From positions 1 through 40,047 of the forward strand of contig DAHUZE010000074.1 of NCBI GenBank assembly GCA_027306755.1: a stretch of DNA of 40,047 bases, in the 5' to 3' direction. Under the pieces are notes generated by a model, which had not been told where the DNA came from, searched no databases, and saw only the letters and a list, made by a program, of their open reading frames with translations. The first letter of the stretch is position 1. Each line of letters begins with the position of its first letter. Source of the DNA: Acidimicrobiaceae bacterium. Lineage in GTDB: Bacteria > Actinomycetota > Acidimicrobiia > Acidimicrobiales > RAAP-2. Both the position numbers and the translations under genes were made by a program. Shown here piece by piece: positions 17,575 to 25,505 of this stretch.

Positions 17575-18204
17575 TCAGCGGGCTGGAGCGGGCGGCGGGC
17601 TGGAGCGCGTGGTGTTCAGGTAGTTGTAGACGGTCACCCGGCTCACGCCCATGGCGTCGGCAACCTCGTCCACGGCATTGCGGATGGCGAACGCCCCGCG
17701 CTCGTCCAGCAGCCGCACGGCGCGCTGCTTGTCGACGCGGCTCAGGTCGGCGAGCGCACCTCCCAGCTCGGCTTCGATCTGGGCGATCAGGTTGGCCAGC
17801 CCGTTGCGCAGGTCACCGGGCCCGGGCCGTTGCAGGCCGCCGACGAGCCGCCCCCGCCACACGAGCGGCACGGCTCCCTCCGCCATGTGCTCGGGCGCGA
17901 CGACGTGGCCCCCGAAGGCGCGGGCCACCGGGCGGACGGCGGCCAGGAAGGACCCGGCGTCGTCGGCGTCCGTCGCCCGGGCGCTCAGCATGATCCCCGA
18001 CGCTCCCGCGTCGAACGACGCCGCAGCCGCCTCGGCCACGGCGGCGAGCAGCGGCCCGGCGTCACCTTCGACGGCGTTGCCGAACGGCCCGACATCGGGC
18101 GGGTACCCCGACGCCAAGAGCGACTCCAGCGCGGCCTCGACGTGCACGCCCAGCTCCCCTTCGTGGAACGGCTCGACCGTGAACTCCACCCGCACGCGCG
18201 GCAT
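17575..18204 (-). CDS. Candidate island regulator: thiamine-binding-like domain fused to DauR/YheO-type HTH
   Basis: A 209-residue protein. Residues 1-85 look like the MTH1187/YkoF thiamine-binding family (VEFTVEPFHEG, then DVGPFGNAVEGD and a helix-strand end FDAGASGIMLSA). Residues 95-150 form a second segment with AVPLVWRGRLVGGLQRP, faintly like the end of a YheO PAS domain. Residues 155-198 are a DauR-type helix-turn-helix: VDKQRAVRLLDERG, then the VDEVADAMGVSRVTVYNYLN run. The ATG at 18204 is preceded by TAAGCT (18216-18211) and six bases, so it appears leaderless. It shares its control region with the five-gene operon and sits centrally in the island, making it the best candidate to bind TTGAC-N5-GTCAA. 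Ligand unknown; DNA binding and target are inference. Confidence 0.75.
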   Translation of the reverse strand: MPRVRVEFTVEPFHEGELGVHVEAALESLLASGYPPDVGPFGNAVEGDAGPLLAAVAEAAAASFDAGASGIMLSARATDADDAGSFLAAVRPVARAFGGHVVAPEHMAEGAVPLVWRGRLVGGLQRPGPGDLRNGLANLIAQIEAELGGALADLSRVDKQRAVRLLDERGAFAIRNAVDEVADAMGVSRVTVYNYLNTTRSSPPPAPAR

Positions 18205-18210
18205 CGTCCC

Positions 18211-18216
18211 AGCTTA
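18211..18216 (-). promoter_or_regulatory. Predicted -10 of the regulator gene
   Basis: TAAGCT on the minus strand, followed by six bases and the ATG: the same -10/start geometry as the ssnA-like and M20 genes. No clear -35 was found at the standard distance. Confidence 0.4.
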
Positions 18217-18237
18217 CCCGCCGACGGCACCGCGGTT

Positions 18238-18274
18238 TTGATGAAAAGTCCAAGAGCTCTTGACAAAGCGTAAA
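18238..18274. promoter_or_regulatory. Operator pair, regulator/five-gene operon divergent region
   Basis: TTGAT-GAAAA-GTCCA at 18238-18252 and TTGAC-AAAGC-GTAAA at 18260-18274, each one or two bases from the perfect palindrome seen elsewhere in the island. Centre-to-centre distance is 22 bp, about two helical turns. Confidence 0.65.
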
Positions 18275-18288
18275 GCCTCGGCCAAGCT
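18260..18288 (+). promoter_or_regulatory. Predicted leaderless promoter of five-gene operon
   Basis: TTGACA (18260-18265), 17 bp, CAAGCT (18283-18288), then six bases to GTG 18295. Predicted +1 coincides with the start codon. The -35 lies within the operator half-site. Confidence 0.55.
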
Positions 18289-18294
18289 CGCGGC

Positions 18295-19566
18295 GTGAGC
18301 GACGCCCGCGGCGTGCACAGCGTGCGAGACCTCACGATCGACGCCGCCCGGCTGGGCTCCCGGCTCGCCGAGCTCGGGGCGATCGGCGCGACGGGCGACG
18401 GCGGCTGCGCCCGGCTCGCCCTCACCGACGAGGACCGCGCCGGGCGCGACCTGGTCGTCACCTGGATGCACGACCTCGGGCTCGACGTCCGCGTCGACGG
18501 CATCGGCAACGTGGTGGCCACCCGCCCCGGCACGGAGCCGGGCCCACCGGTCATGTGCGGCTCGCACATCGACACCGTGGCGACCGGAGGCATCTTCGAC
18601 GGCAACCTCGGCGTGCTCTCCGGCCTCGAGGTGCTCGAGACGCTCGAACGGGCCGGCGTTGCGACCCGCCGCCCGCTCGCCGTCGCCTTCTTCACCGACG
18701 AGGAAGGCTCCCGTTTCTCACCCGACATGCTCGGGAGCCTCGTGTACGCCGGGGGCATGGGCGTGGAGGGCGCCCATGACATCGTCGGCATCGACGGCCG
18801 GCGCCTGGGCGACGAGCTCGCCCGCATCGGCTACCTGGGCTCGACGCCGTGCCCCGGGCAAGCGCCCTACGCGTACGTGGAGCTGCACATCGAGCAGGGA
18901 CCGGTGCTCGAGCGCCACGGGGAGGTGATCGGGGCCGTCACCGGTGTCCAGGGCATCTCGTGGCAGGAGCTCACCTTCGAGGGCCAGTTCAACCACGCCG
19001 GGACCACCCCGATGGCCTACCGCCACGACGCCGGGTTCGCGGTTGCCGCCGTGGCCGTCGCCGCGCGGCGGATCGCAGCCGAGCTCGGCGGCCACCAGGT
19101 CGCGACGGTGGGCAAGATCGGCCTGCGCCCGGACCTGGTGAACGTGGTGGCCGGCCACGCCGCGTGCACGGTGGACCTCCGCAACACCGACGAGGCGGTC
19201 CTCCAAGAGGCAGAGGCGCTACTCGCCGACGAGGTCAGCTGCATCGCGGCGGCCGAGGGCCTCTCCGTGGCGCGCCGCGAGCTGGCCCGCTTCGCTCCCG
19301 TGGAGTTCGACCAGCGGATCGTGGACCTGGTCGAGTCGACCGCCAGGGAGCACGGGCACTCGGTGCGGCGGCTCCCGTCGGGGGCCGGGCACGACGCCCA
19401 GATGCTCGCCCGGATGTGCCCCTCCGGCATGATCTTCGTCCCGAGCGTTGGCGGCGTCAGCCACAACCCCGCCGAGCGCACGCTCCCAGAGCACGTCGAG
19501 GCGGGCGCCAACGTGCTCCTCCACATGCTCGTCCGCCTTGCCGACGAGGACCTCGTGGGCCGGTGA
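18295..19566 (+). CDS. M20-family N-carbamoyl-L-amino acid hydrolase/allantoate amidohydrolase type enzyme
   Basis: Binuclear-metal hydrolase of 423 residues belonging to the HyuC/AllC/beta-ureidopropionase group. Metal and catalytic motifs: GSHIDTVATGGIFDGNLGV, FFTDEEGSRF, YVELHIEQGPVLE, the dimerisation segment FNHAGTTPM and the C-terminal SGAGHDAQ and GGVSHNPAE. It removes a carbamoyl or ureido group, releasing ammonia and carbon dioxide. Substrate cannot be fixed from sequence: N-carbamoyl-L-amino acid, allantoate or a purine-derived ureide. The GTG start is leaderless by prediction. First gene of a tightly packed operon. It occupies the place taken by YgeY in the E. coli island, but is of the HyuC/AllC rather than YgeY type. 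Confidence 0.9.
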   Translation: MSDARGVHSVRDLTIDAARLGSRLAELGAIGATGDGGCARLALTDEDRAGRDLVVTWMHDLGLDVRVDGIGNVVATRPGTEPGPPVMCGSHIDTVATGGIFDGNLGVLSGLEVLETLERAGVATRRPLAVAFFTDEEGSRFSPDMLGSLVYAGGMGVEGAHDIVGIDGRRLGDELARIGYLGSTPCPGQAPYAYVELHIEQGPVLERHGEVIGAVTGVQGISWQELTFEGQFNHAGTTPMAYRHDAGFAVAAVAVAARRIAAELGGHQVATVGKIGLRPDLVNVVAGHAACTVDLRNTDEAVLQEAEALLADEVSCIAAAEGLSVARRELARFAPVEFDQRIVDLVESTAREHGHSVRRLPSGAGHDAQMLARMCPSGMIFVPSVGGVSHNPAERTLPEHVEAGANVLLHMLVRLADEDLVGR

Positions 19567-20537
19567 CCCGCCACCTCGTCGTCGCCGCCGCGCAGCTCGG
19601 CCCGGTCGCTCGAGACGAGCCGCGCCCTGCGGTCGTCGAGCGCCTCATCGCGCTCGGGCGCGACGCGGCGCGGCGCGGCGCGGAGCTCGTCGTGTTCCCC
19701 GAGCTCGCCCTCACGACCTTCTTCCCCCGCTGGTGGACCGAGCCGCTGGACGCCGCCGACCACTGGTTCGAGACCGACATGCCCGGCCCGGCCACCAGGC
19801 CGCTCTTCGAGGCGGCCGCGTCGCTCGGCATCGGCTTCTTCCTCGGCTACGCCGAGCTCACCCCCGACGGGCACCGCTACAACAGCGCCGTCCTGGTCGA
19901 GCGTGACGGGACCGTGGTCGGGAACTTCCGAAAGGTGCACATCCCCGGCCACGAGGGCAACGAGCCCTGGCGGCCGTTCCAGCACCTCGAGCGCTACTAC
20001 TTCGAGCCCGGTCCCGCCGGCTTCTCCGTGTGGAACGCGTTCGGCGGCCGTGTGGGAATGATGCTCTGCAACGACCGCCGCTGGTCCGAGACCTACCGCG
20101 TCATGGGTCTCTTGGGGGCGGAGCTCATCTGCTGCGGCTACAACACGCCGGTCCACTACCCACCCGATCCCTCCCAGGACATCCTGGCCGGGTTCCACAA
20201 CCAGCTCGTCATGCAGGCCGGCGCCTACCAGAACGGGACGTGGATCGTCGCCGCCGCCAAGGGCGGGGTCGAAGAGGGCTCCGAGCTGCTCGCCCAGAGC
20301 TCGATCATCGCCCCCTCGGGCCAGATCGTGGCTCAGGCGCTCACCACGGGCGACGAGGTGATCGTTGCCGACTGCGACCTGGACTGGTGCGACCGCTACA
20401 AGAAGACCCTGTTCGACTTCGCCCGGTACCGCAGGCCCGAGGTGTACACCCTGATCGCCGAGCCCCACTCTCCGGCGCACGCCCCGACGGGGCGGGAACC
20501 GGTCCCGCCGCCCAGCGAGCCGGCGGTGGCCCCGTGA
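19563..20537 (+). CDS. N-carbamoyl-D-amino acid hydrolase, nitrilase superfamily
   Basis: A 324-residue carbon-nitrogen hydrolase with the nitrilase triad in the usual positions for D-carbamoylase: Glu47 (VVFPELAL), Lys124 (NFRKVHIPG) and Cys169 (MMLCNDRRWSE). The DRRW wording after the cysteine is typical of D-carbamoylases. It hydrolyses an N-carbamoyl (often D-) amino acid to the free amino acid, carbon dioxide and ammonia, and would follow the D-hydantoinase at 15004-16395. The GTG start overlaps the previous stop as GTGA. The last 25 residues are a Pro-rich tail. The presence of both an M20-type and a nitrilase-type carbamoylase in one operon is unusual. Confidence 0.9.
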   Translation: MTRHLVVAAAQLGPVARDEPRPAVVERLIALGRDAARRGAELVVFPELALTTFFPRWWTEPLDAADHWFETDMPGPATRPLFEAAASLGIGFFLGYAELTPDGHRYNSAVLVERDGTVVGNFRKVHIPGHEGNEPWRPFQHLERYYFEPGPAGFSVWNAFGGRVGMMLCNDRRWSETYRVMGLLGAELICCGYNTPVHYPPDPSQDILAGFHNQLVMQAGAYQNGTWIVAAAKGGVEEGSELLAQSSIIAPSGQIVAQALTTGDEVIVADCDLDWCDRYKKTLFDFARYRRPEVYTLIAEPHSPAHAPTGREPVPPPSEPAVAP

Positions 20538-23128
20538 CCACTGCTCGTGCCGATGCCACCGCCGATGTGGTGGCCTTCACGCTGAACGGCACCGACGTCT
20601 CGGTCAGCGCCGCCCACCCGCACCTGCTCTCTGCGCTGCGCGAGGAGCTCGACGTCACCTCGGCCAAGGATGGGTGCTCTCCGTCCGGGCAGTGCGGGTG
20701 CTGCACGATCATGATCGACGGCAAGGTCCAGGTGTCGTGCCAGTACCCGGTCGCCAAGGCCGCCGGGCGCGACGTCGTCACCCTCGAGGGCATCTGCGAG
20801 GAGGAGCGCGAGCGCTACGCGTCGGCGTTCGCGGCGCACGGCGGGCTGCAGTGCGGGTTCTGCATCCCCGGCATCGTGCTCCGGGCGAAGGCACAGGTCG
20901 ACAAGAAGGGGGCGTCGCTGAGCCGGGAGGACATGTCCCGGCACCTCGGGGCGCACCTGTGCCGGTGCACCGGCTACGTGAAGATCCTCGACGCGATCGA
21001 GGCCGTGGCGACCGGCACCGCGTGCGATCCCCCTCCTTCGGGCGGCGTCGGCTCCTCGGGCCCCAAGTACGAGGCGGAGCAGCTTGCCCTGGGCGACCGC
21101 GGCTACGTGGACGACCTGCGCGTCCCGGGCATGCTGCACGCCGCACTGCGCTTCACGGACCACGCCCGGGCGGGTGTGGTGCGCATCGGGACGTCCACGG
21201 CCGCCGCCGCTCCCGGAGTCCTGGGCGTCTTCACGGCCGCCGACGTGCCGGGCAACCTGCGCGTCGGGATCATCCAGAGCGACTGGCCGGTCATGATCCC
21301 CGTGGGCGGCCGCGTGTCCTACGCGGGGGACGTGCTCGCCGTGGTGGTGGCCGCAACCCGGCGTGAGGCGCGCGCCGCGGCGGAGCTCGTCGAGGTGGAC
21401 TACGAGGTGCTCGAGCCGTTGACCGACCCGGTGGCCGCCATGGGCTCGGCGGAGATCGCCGTCTGGGGCACCGGGTCGAACGTGCTGTCGGTCTCCTCCT
21501 ACGGGCGCGGCGACGTTGACGCCGGGCTCGCCTCGAGCGCCCACGTCGTCCACGAGGTGTTCGAGACCCAGCGCGTCGAGCACGCCTTCTTGGAGCCCGA
21601 GTCGACCCTGGCGGTGCCCCGTGACGACGGGGGCCTCCACGTGTACTCGGGCGGCCAGGGGGTGTGGGACGACCGCAACCAGATCGCCGCCTGCCTCGGC
21701 GTCGCCAATGATCGGGTGAGTGTCGAGCTGGTGTCGAACGGGGGCGCGTTCGGAGGCAAGGAGGACCTGTCGAACCAGGCGCACGCCGCCCTGGCCGCCT
21801 GGCTCCTCCACCGGCCCGTGAAGTGCACGCTCTCTCGCGAGGAGAGCTTCCGGATGCACCCCAAGCGCCACCCCATACGCATGGAGTACTGGGCGGGCTG
21901 CGACACAGCGGGGGGCCTCCTCGCCCTGCGGGCCCGCATGGTGGGCGACTCCGGCGCCTACGCCAGCGTCGGCATGAAGGTGCTCGAGCGGGCTGCCGGC
22001 CACGCATCGGGCCCTTACCGCATCGCAGCCCTGGACGTGGAGGCGGTTGCCGTGCGGACGAACAACCCCGTGTGCGGGGCGTTCCGGGGCTTCGGGGCGA
22101 ACCAGGCCCAGTTCGCCATGGAGGGCGTGATCGACCGGCTCGCCGAGCTGGTCGGCATCAGCGGTCTGGAGATGCGCCGGCGCAACGTGGTCCGGCCTGG
22201 CGAGGAGTGGGGCCCCGGGCAGATCATGGACGACGGGAGCCTGGGTGCGCAGCGCTGCCTGGACGCGCTGGCCGACCGCTACGAGGCGGCGCGCGCCGAG
22301 GGGAAGGCCGTCGGGATCGCCCTGGGGCTCAAGAACTCCGGCCTGGGCAACGGCTTCAAGGAGGTGACGCGCGCGCTGGTGCGCTTCGAGCCCGACGGCA
22401 CCGTGGAGGTCCGTCACGGCTGGACCGAGATGGGCCAGGGCGTGCACACCGTGGCGCGCCAGGTTGCCGTGGAGGAGCTCGGCGTCAACCCTGCCAGCGT
22501 GGTCGTGAGGGTGGACACCGCCTACGAGCTCGGTGAGGGCCAGACGACGGGGAGCCGCGGCACGCTCATGGGCGCCGGGGCGGTGCGGAACGCGTGCCTC
22601 GCCGCAAAGGCCGACGGCTGCCGGCCGGGGGTGGACTACATCGCCGACTACCGGGTCGACTGGACGCACCACCTCGGCGAGGTGGAGCACCCGATCATCC
22701 ATTCGGCGTTCGGCTACGCGGCCCAGATGGTGGTCGTGGACCCCGAGACCCTCACCGTGGAACGTGTGGTGGCCGCCCACGACGTCGGCCGGGCGGTCAA
22801 CCCGATGCTGTGCGCGGGCCAGGTCGAGGGATCGGTGCACATGGGGCTCGGCTACGCGCTGAGCGAGGAGTTCCCCGCCGACGAGCGGGGCTTCCCGACC
22901 AAGTCCACCTTGCGCTCGCTCGGCATCCTGCGGGCCAAGGACGTGCCGCCGATCGAGGTCGTCCTGGTGGAGGTGCCCCAGCCGCGCGCCCCCTACGGCA
23001 TCAAGGGCGTCGGCGAGATCGGGCTCGTGCCGACCGCGGGGGCCGTGGCCGCCGCGCTGCACGCCGCTGACGGGGTGTGGCGCTCGAAGCTCCCGATGCT
23101 GGCCGGGCGCGGCGCCGGCACGGACTGA
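20534..23128 (+). CDS. XdhD-like hydroxylase: fused 2Fe-2S and molybdopterin subunits
   Basis: An 864-residue fusion. Residues 1-170 form the 2Fe-2S subunit ([39 protein letters not shown]); the rest is the molybdopterin subunit ([37 protein letters not shown]). This arrangement matches XdhD and the so-called selenium-dependent xanthine dehydrogenases. The substrate-binding Arg equivalent to bovine Arg880 is present (VLERAAGHA), unlike in the other hydroxylase of this island. No FAD domain or adjacent FAD subunit exists; electrons may go to the FAD subunit at 9949-10806 or to another protein. GTG 20534 overlaps the previous stop as GTGA. It likely acts on xanthine or urate-level purines. Confidence 0.9.
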   Translation: MTTARADATADVVAFTLNGTDVSVSAAHPHLLSALREELDVTSAKDGCSPSGQCGCCTIMIDGKVQVSCQYPVAKAAGRDVVTLEGICEEERERYASAFAAHGGLQCGFCIPGIVLRAKAQVDKKGASLSREDMSRHLGAHLCRCTGYVKILDAIEAVATGTACDPPPSGGVGSSGPKYEAEQLALGDRGYVDDLRVPGMLHAALRFTDHARAGVVRIGTSTAAAAPGVLGVFTAADVPGNLRVGIIQSDWPVMIPVGGRVSYAGDVLAVVVAATRREARAAAELVEVDYEVLEPLTDPVAAMGSAEIAVWGTGSNVLSVSSYGRGDVDAGLASSAHVVHEVFETQRVEHAFLEPESTLAVPRDDGGLHVYSGGQGVWDDRNQIAACLGVANDRVSVELVSNGGAFGGKEDLSNQAHAALAAWLLHRPVKCTLSREESFRMHPKRHPIRMEYWAGCDTAGGLLALRARMVGDSGAYASVGMKVLERAAGHASGPYRIAALDVEAVAVRTNNPVCGAFRGFGANQAQFAMEGVIDRLAELVGISGLEMRRRNVVRPGEEWGPGQIMDDGSLGAQRCLDALADRYEAARAEGKAVGIALGLKNSGLGNGFKEVTRALVRFEPDGTVEVRHGWTEMGQGVHTVARQVAVEELGVNPASVVVRVDTAYELGEGQTTGSRGTLMGAGAVRNACLAAKADGCRPGVDYIADYRVDWTHHLGEVEHPIIHSAFGYAAQMVVVDPETLTVERVVAAHDVGRAVNPMLCAGQVEGSVHMGLGYALSEEFPADERGFPTKSTLRSLGILRAKDVPPIEVVLVEVPQPRAPYGIKGVGEIGLVPTAGAVAAALHAADGVWRSKLPMLAGRGAGTD

Positions 23129-23162
23129 TGGCGGCGGGTCCGTCGGGAGGAGGGGGCGCAGC

Positions 23163-24164
23163 ATGACGACGCCCGCGGCGTTGTACCTGCAGGATGCCCA
23201 CAGCATCCGCGACGGGATGGAGTTCGTGGCCTACGCCGAGGAGCGGGGGTTCGACGCCGTGTGGCAAGCCGAGAGCCGGCTGGTGCGCGAGGCGACGGTC
23301 CCCCTGGCGGCGTACGCGTCCTGCACCCGGCGGATACGGGTCGGCTCGGGAGTCTCGGACATCTGGTCGCGCAACCCGGCCCGGATCGCGGCCACGTTCT
23401 CGACGCTCGACGACCTCGCCCCCGGGCGAGTGCTGTGCGGGCTGGGGGCGTGGTGGGACCCGCTCGCAGCCAAGGTGGGCATCGAGCGCCGCCACCCGCT
23501 GGCGGTGATGCGCGAGGTGGTGACGGCCGTCCGGGCGCTGCTCGCCAACGAGACCGTCACCTTCCACGGGGAGTGGGTCCATCTCACAGGGGTGGAGCTC
23601 GACTACGTCTACCAGGAGCGCCGCCCCAAGGAGGTGCCCATCTACATCGGTGCCACGGGCGACAACATGCTCGAGCTGGCAGGGGAGATCGCCGACGGTG
23701 TGGTGCTCAACTACCTGGTCTCCCCGGACTACAACGACCGTGCGCTCGAGCACCTCGCCGCCGGGGTCGCCCGCGCCGGGCGCTCGCTGGAGGACCTGGA
23801 CCGACCGCAGCTCGTCGTGTGCTCCGTGCACGAGGACGAAGGCGTCGCCCTCGACATGGCCCGGCTCATGGTCACCCAGTACCTGGGCCAGCAGCCGCAC
23901 ATCATGCGCGCCTCGGGCGTCGACCAGTCGCTGCTCGACGCCGTGGGCGAGGTGCTCACCTGGCCCGCAACCCACGCACAGGTCGAGGCCGCGTCCAAGC
24001 TGGTGCCCGACGAGGTGGTGCGGATGCTGACGGCCTCCGGCACCGCCGACGATGCACGGGCGCGGGTCGCCGACTACGTCGCCCACGGCTGCACCTGCCC
24101 GATCCTCTACCCCCTCGGCGACGTGCGGGCCATGATCGACGCGTTCGCCGGCTGGTCGGCGTGA
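23163..24164 (+). CDS. LLM-class (luciferase-like) flavin/F420-dependent oxidoreductase
   Basis: TIM-barrel oxidoreductase of 333 residues. Seen: [17 protein letters not shown] (strand 1-2), [37 protein letters not shown] (the typical LLM cofactor-side stretch), [30 protein letters not shown]. The order of motifs suits the MER/F420 branch, but flavin use is also possible. Good Shine-Dalgarno (GGAGGAGG) and a 34-bp gap after the XdhD-like gene; the next gene overlaps it. It is the only redox enzyme of the operon besides XdhD, so a reduction of a purine-ring intermediate is a reasonable guess, as YgfK is absent. Substrate unknown. Confidence 0.85.
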   Translation: MTTPAALYLQDAHSIRDGMEFVAYAEERGFDAVWQAESRLVREATVPLAAYASCTRRIRVGSGVSDIWSRNPARIAATFSTLDDLAPGRVLCGLGAWWDPLAAKVGIERRHPLAVMREVVTAVRALLANETVTFHGEWVHLTGVELDYVYQERRPKEVPIYIGATGDNMLELAGEIADGVVLNYLVSPDYNDRALEHLAAGVARAGRSLEDLDRPQLVVCSVHEDEGVALDMARLMVTQYLGQQPHIMRASGVDQSLLDAVGEVLTWPATHAQVEAASKLVPDEVVRMLTASGTADDARARVADYVAHGCTCPILYPLGDVRAMIDAFAGWSA

Positions 24165-25345
24165 GCACGGCACAGCCGGCCGCCCCGGCAGCCGGGACCG
24201 GGTTCCGAGCCGTGGTGAACCCCCTGGCCGGGGAGGTGACCCCGGTGTCGGTGCCCACCGAGGAGATCCTGGCCTTCCACCGACGCCTGCCCGGCTACGG
24301 GCCGACGCCGCTCCTGTCCGTCCCCGCCCTGGCCGAGCGCCTCGGCGTCGGCTCGGTGCTGGTGAAGGCCGAGTCGAACCGGTTCGGCCTGCCCGCCTTC
24401 AAGATGCTCGGCGCCTCCTGGGCCGTTTACCGGACGCTGTGCGAGCGGCTGGGAGCAGACCCCGAACCCTGGGGAGACGTGGACGAGCTGGCGGCCCGGT
24501 TCGCTCCGCTGCGGCCCTTCACCCTCGTTGCTGCGACCGACGGGAACCACGGGCGGGCGGTGGCCCGAATGGCGCGCCTGCTCGGTTTCGGGGCCCGGAT
24601 CTTCGTCCCGTCCGGTACGACCGAGGCTCGCATCGCCGGGATCGCCGGAGAGGGCGCCGAGGTGGGCGTCGTCCCCGGCACCTACGACGCAGCCGTCGCC
24701 CGCTCGGCCGAGGAGGAGGGTCCCGGGGCGGCCGTGATCTCCGACACCAGCTGGCCCGGGTACAGCGACGTCCCGCTCCGGGTGATCGAGGGCTACTCCA
24801 CGATGTTCAGCGAGATCGACGACGCCCTCTCCGCCGCCGGTCACGAGCAGCCCGACGTCCTGGTCGTCCCGGTTGGCGTGGGCGCCCTGGCCGCCGCAGC
24901 CGTCCAGCACGTCCAGGGCAGTCCCGGCGCCGTCGTCGTGGGGGTCGAGCCGGAGGACGCGGCGTGCGTCACCGCTTCCGCCCTCGCCGGCGAGCTCGTG
25001 ACGCTCGAGGGCGAGCAGCGCTCGATCATGGCCGGGCTCAACTGCGGGACCCCCTCCCCCGTCGCCTGGCCGTTGGTCTCGCGCGGGGTTGCCGGCTTCG
25101 TCACCATCGGCGACGACTGGGCGCGGCGGGCCGTGCGGGAGCTCGCTGCCGTGGGCATCGAGGCGGGCGAGACGGGCGCCGCGGCGCTGGGCGGCCTCAA
25201 CGCGGTGCACGAGTGCGGCGGGACAGGCCCAATGCAGCGGTTCCTCGGTCCCACCGCCAACCTTCTCGTGCTCGTGACCGAGGGGGCGAGCGACCCCGGC
25301 GCGTGGCGCCGGATCCTCGGAGTGGAGGCGGTCGGCGCCGACTGA
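24161..25345 (+). CDS. Diaminopropionate ammonia-lyase-like PLP enzyme (YgeX-like)
   Basis: Fold-type II PLP enzyme of 394 residues. The PLP lysine is Lys81 in [15 protein letters not shown], preceded by [19 protein letters not shown] and [10 protein letters not shown], wording characteristic of Yge[12 protein letters not shown] holds the substrate/phosphate loop and [11 protein letters not shown] the glycine-rich loop. Members convert 2,3-diaminopropionate to pyruvate and two ammonia. As last gene of the operon it would deliver the carbon skeleton of the degraded ring to central metabolism. A related threonine-dehydratase-like activity is not excluded. The GTG start overlaps the previous stop as GTGA. 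Confidence 0.88.
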   Translation: MSTAQPAAPAAGTGFRAVVNPLAGEVTPVSVPTEEILAFHRRLPGYGPTPLLSVPALAERLGVGSVLVKAESNRFGLPAFKMLGASWAVYRTLCERLGADPEPWGDVDELAARFAPLRPFTLVAATDGNHGRAVARMARLLGFGARIFVPSGTTEARIAGIAGEGAEVGVVPGTYDAAVARSAEEEGPGAAVISDTSWPGYSDVPLRVIEGYSTMFSEIDDALSAAGHEQPDVLVVPVGVGALAAAAVQHVQGSPGAVVVGVEPEDAACVTASALAGELVTLEGEQRSIMAGLNCGTPSPVAWPLVSRGVAGFVTIGDDWARRAVRELAAVGIEAGETGAAALGGLNAVHECGGTGPMQRFLGPTANLLVLVTEGASDPGAWRRILGVEAVGAD

Positions 25346-25392
25346 GTCCCACGACCAGGAGGCCCCCCCGGCCAGATTGACACGAGGTTGAA

Positions 25393-25420
25393 ACGATAGG
25401 CCCCCGGGTAGCTCTATCGT
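25393..25420. repeat. Inverted repeat upstream of the rodZ-like gene
   Basis: ACGATAG (25393-25399) and CTATCGT (25414-25420), 14 bp apart, in the 160-bp gap after the catabolic operon. No T-tract follows, so an operator is as likely as a terminator. TTGACA at 25378-25383 stands just upstream but has no good -10 at 17 bp. Confidence 0.45.
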
Positions 25421-25505
25421 GGGGTCGTCCGGTAGTACGCCCAGGCAAGTCGCGGGCGGCGGGGACGGCGGGCGGAGCGAGCCACCAGCGAGAGGTGTGG
25501 CGACG

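Noticed and set aside
20396..23206. 936-codon open frame antisense to the XdhD-like gene
   Set aside because: His/Gly/Arg-rich translation without domains; a product of GC-rich codon bias opposite a real gene.
25378..25392. A seventh copy of the TTGAC-N5-GTCAA operator before the rodZ-like gene
   Set aside because: TTGAC-ACGAG-GTTGA matches the second arm at only three of five bases and stands alone, outside the island's divergent regions.
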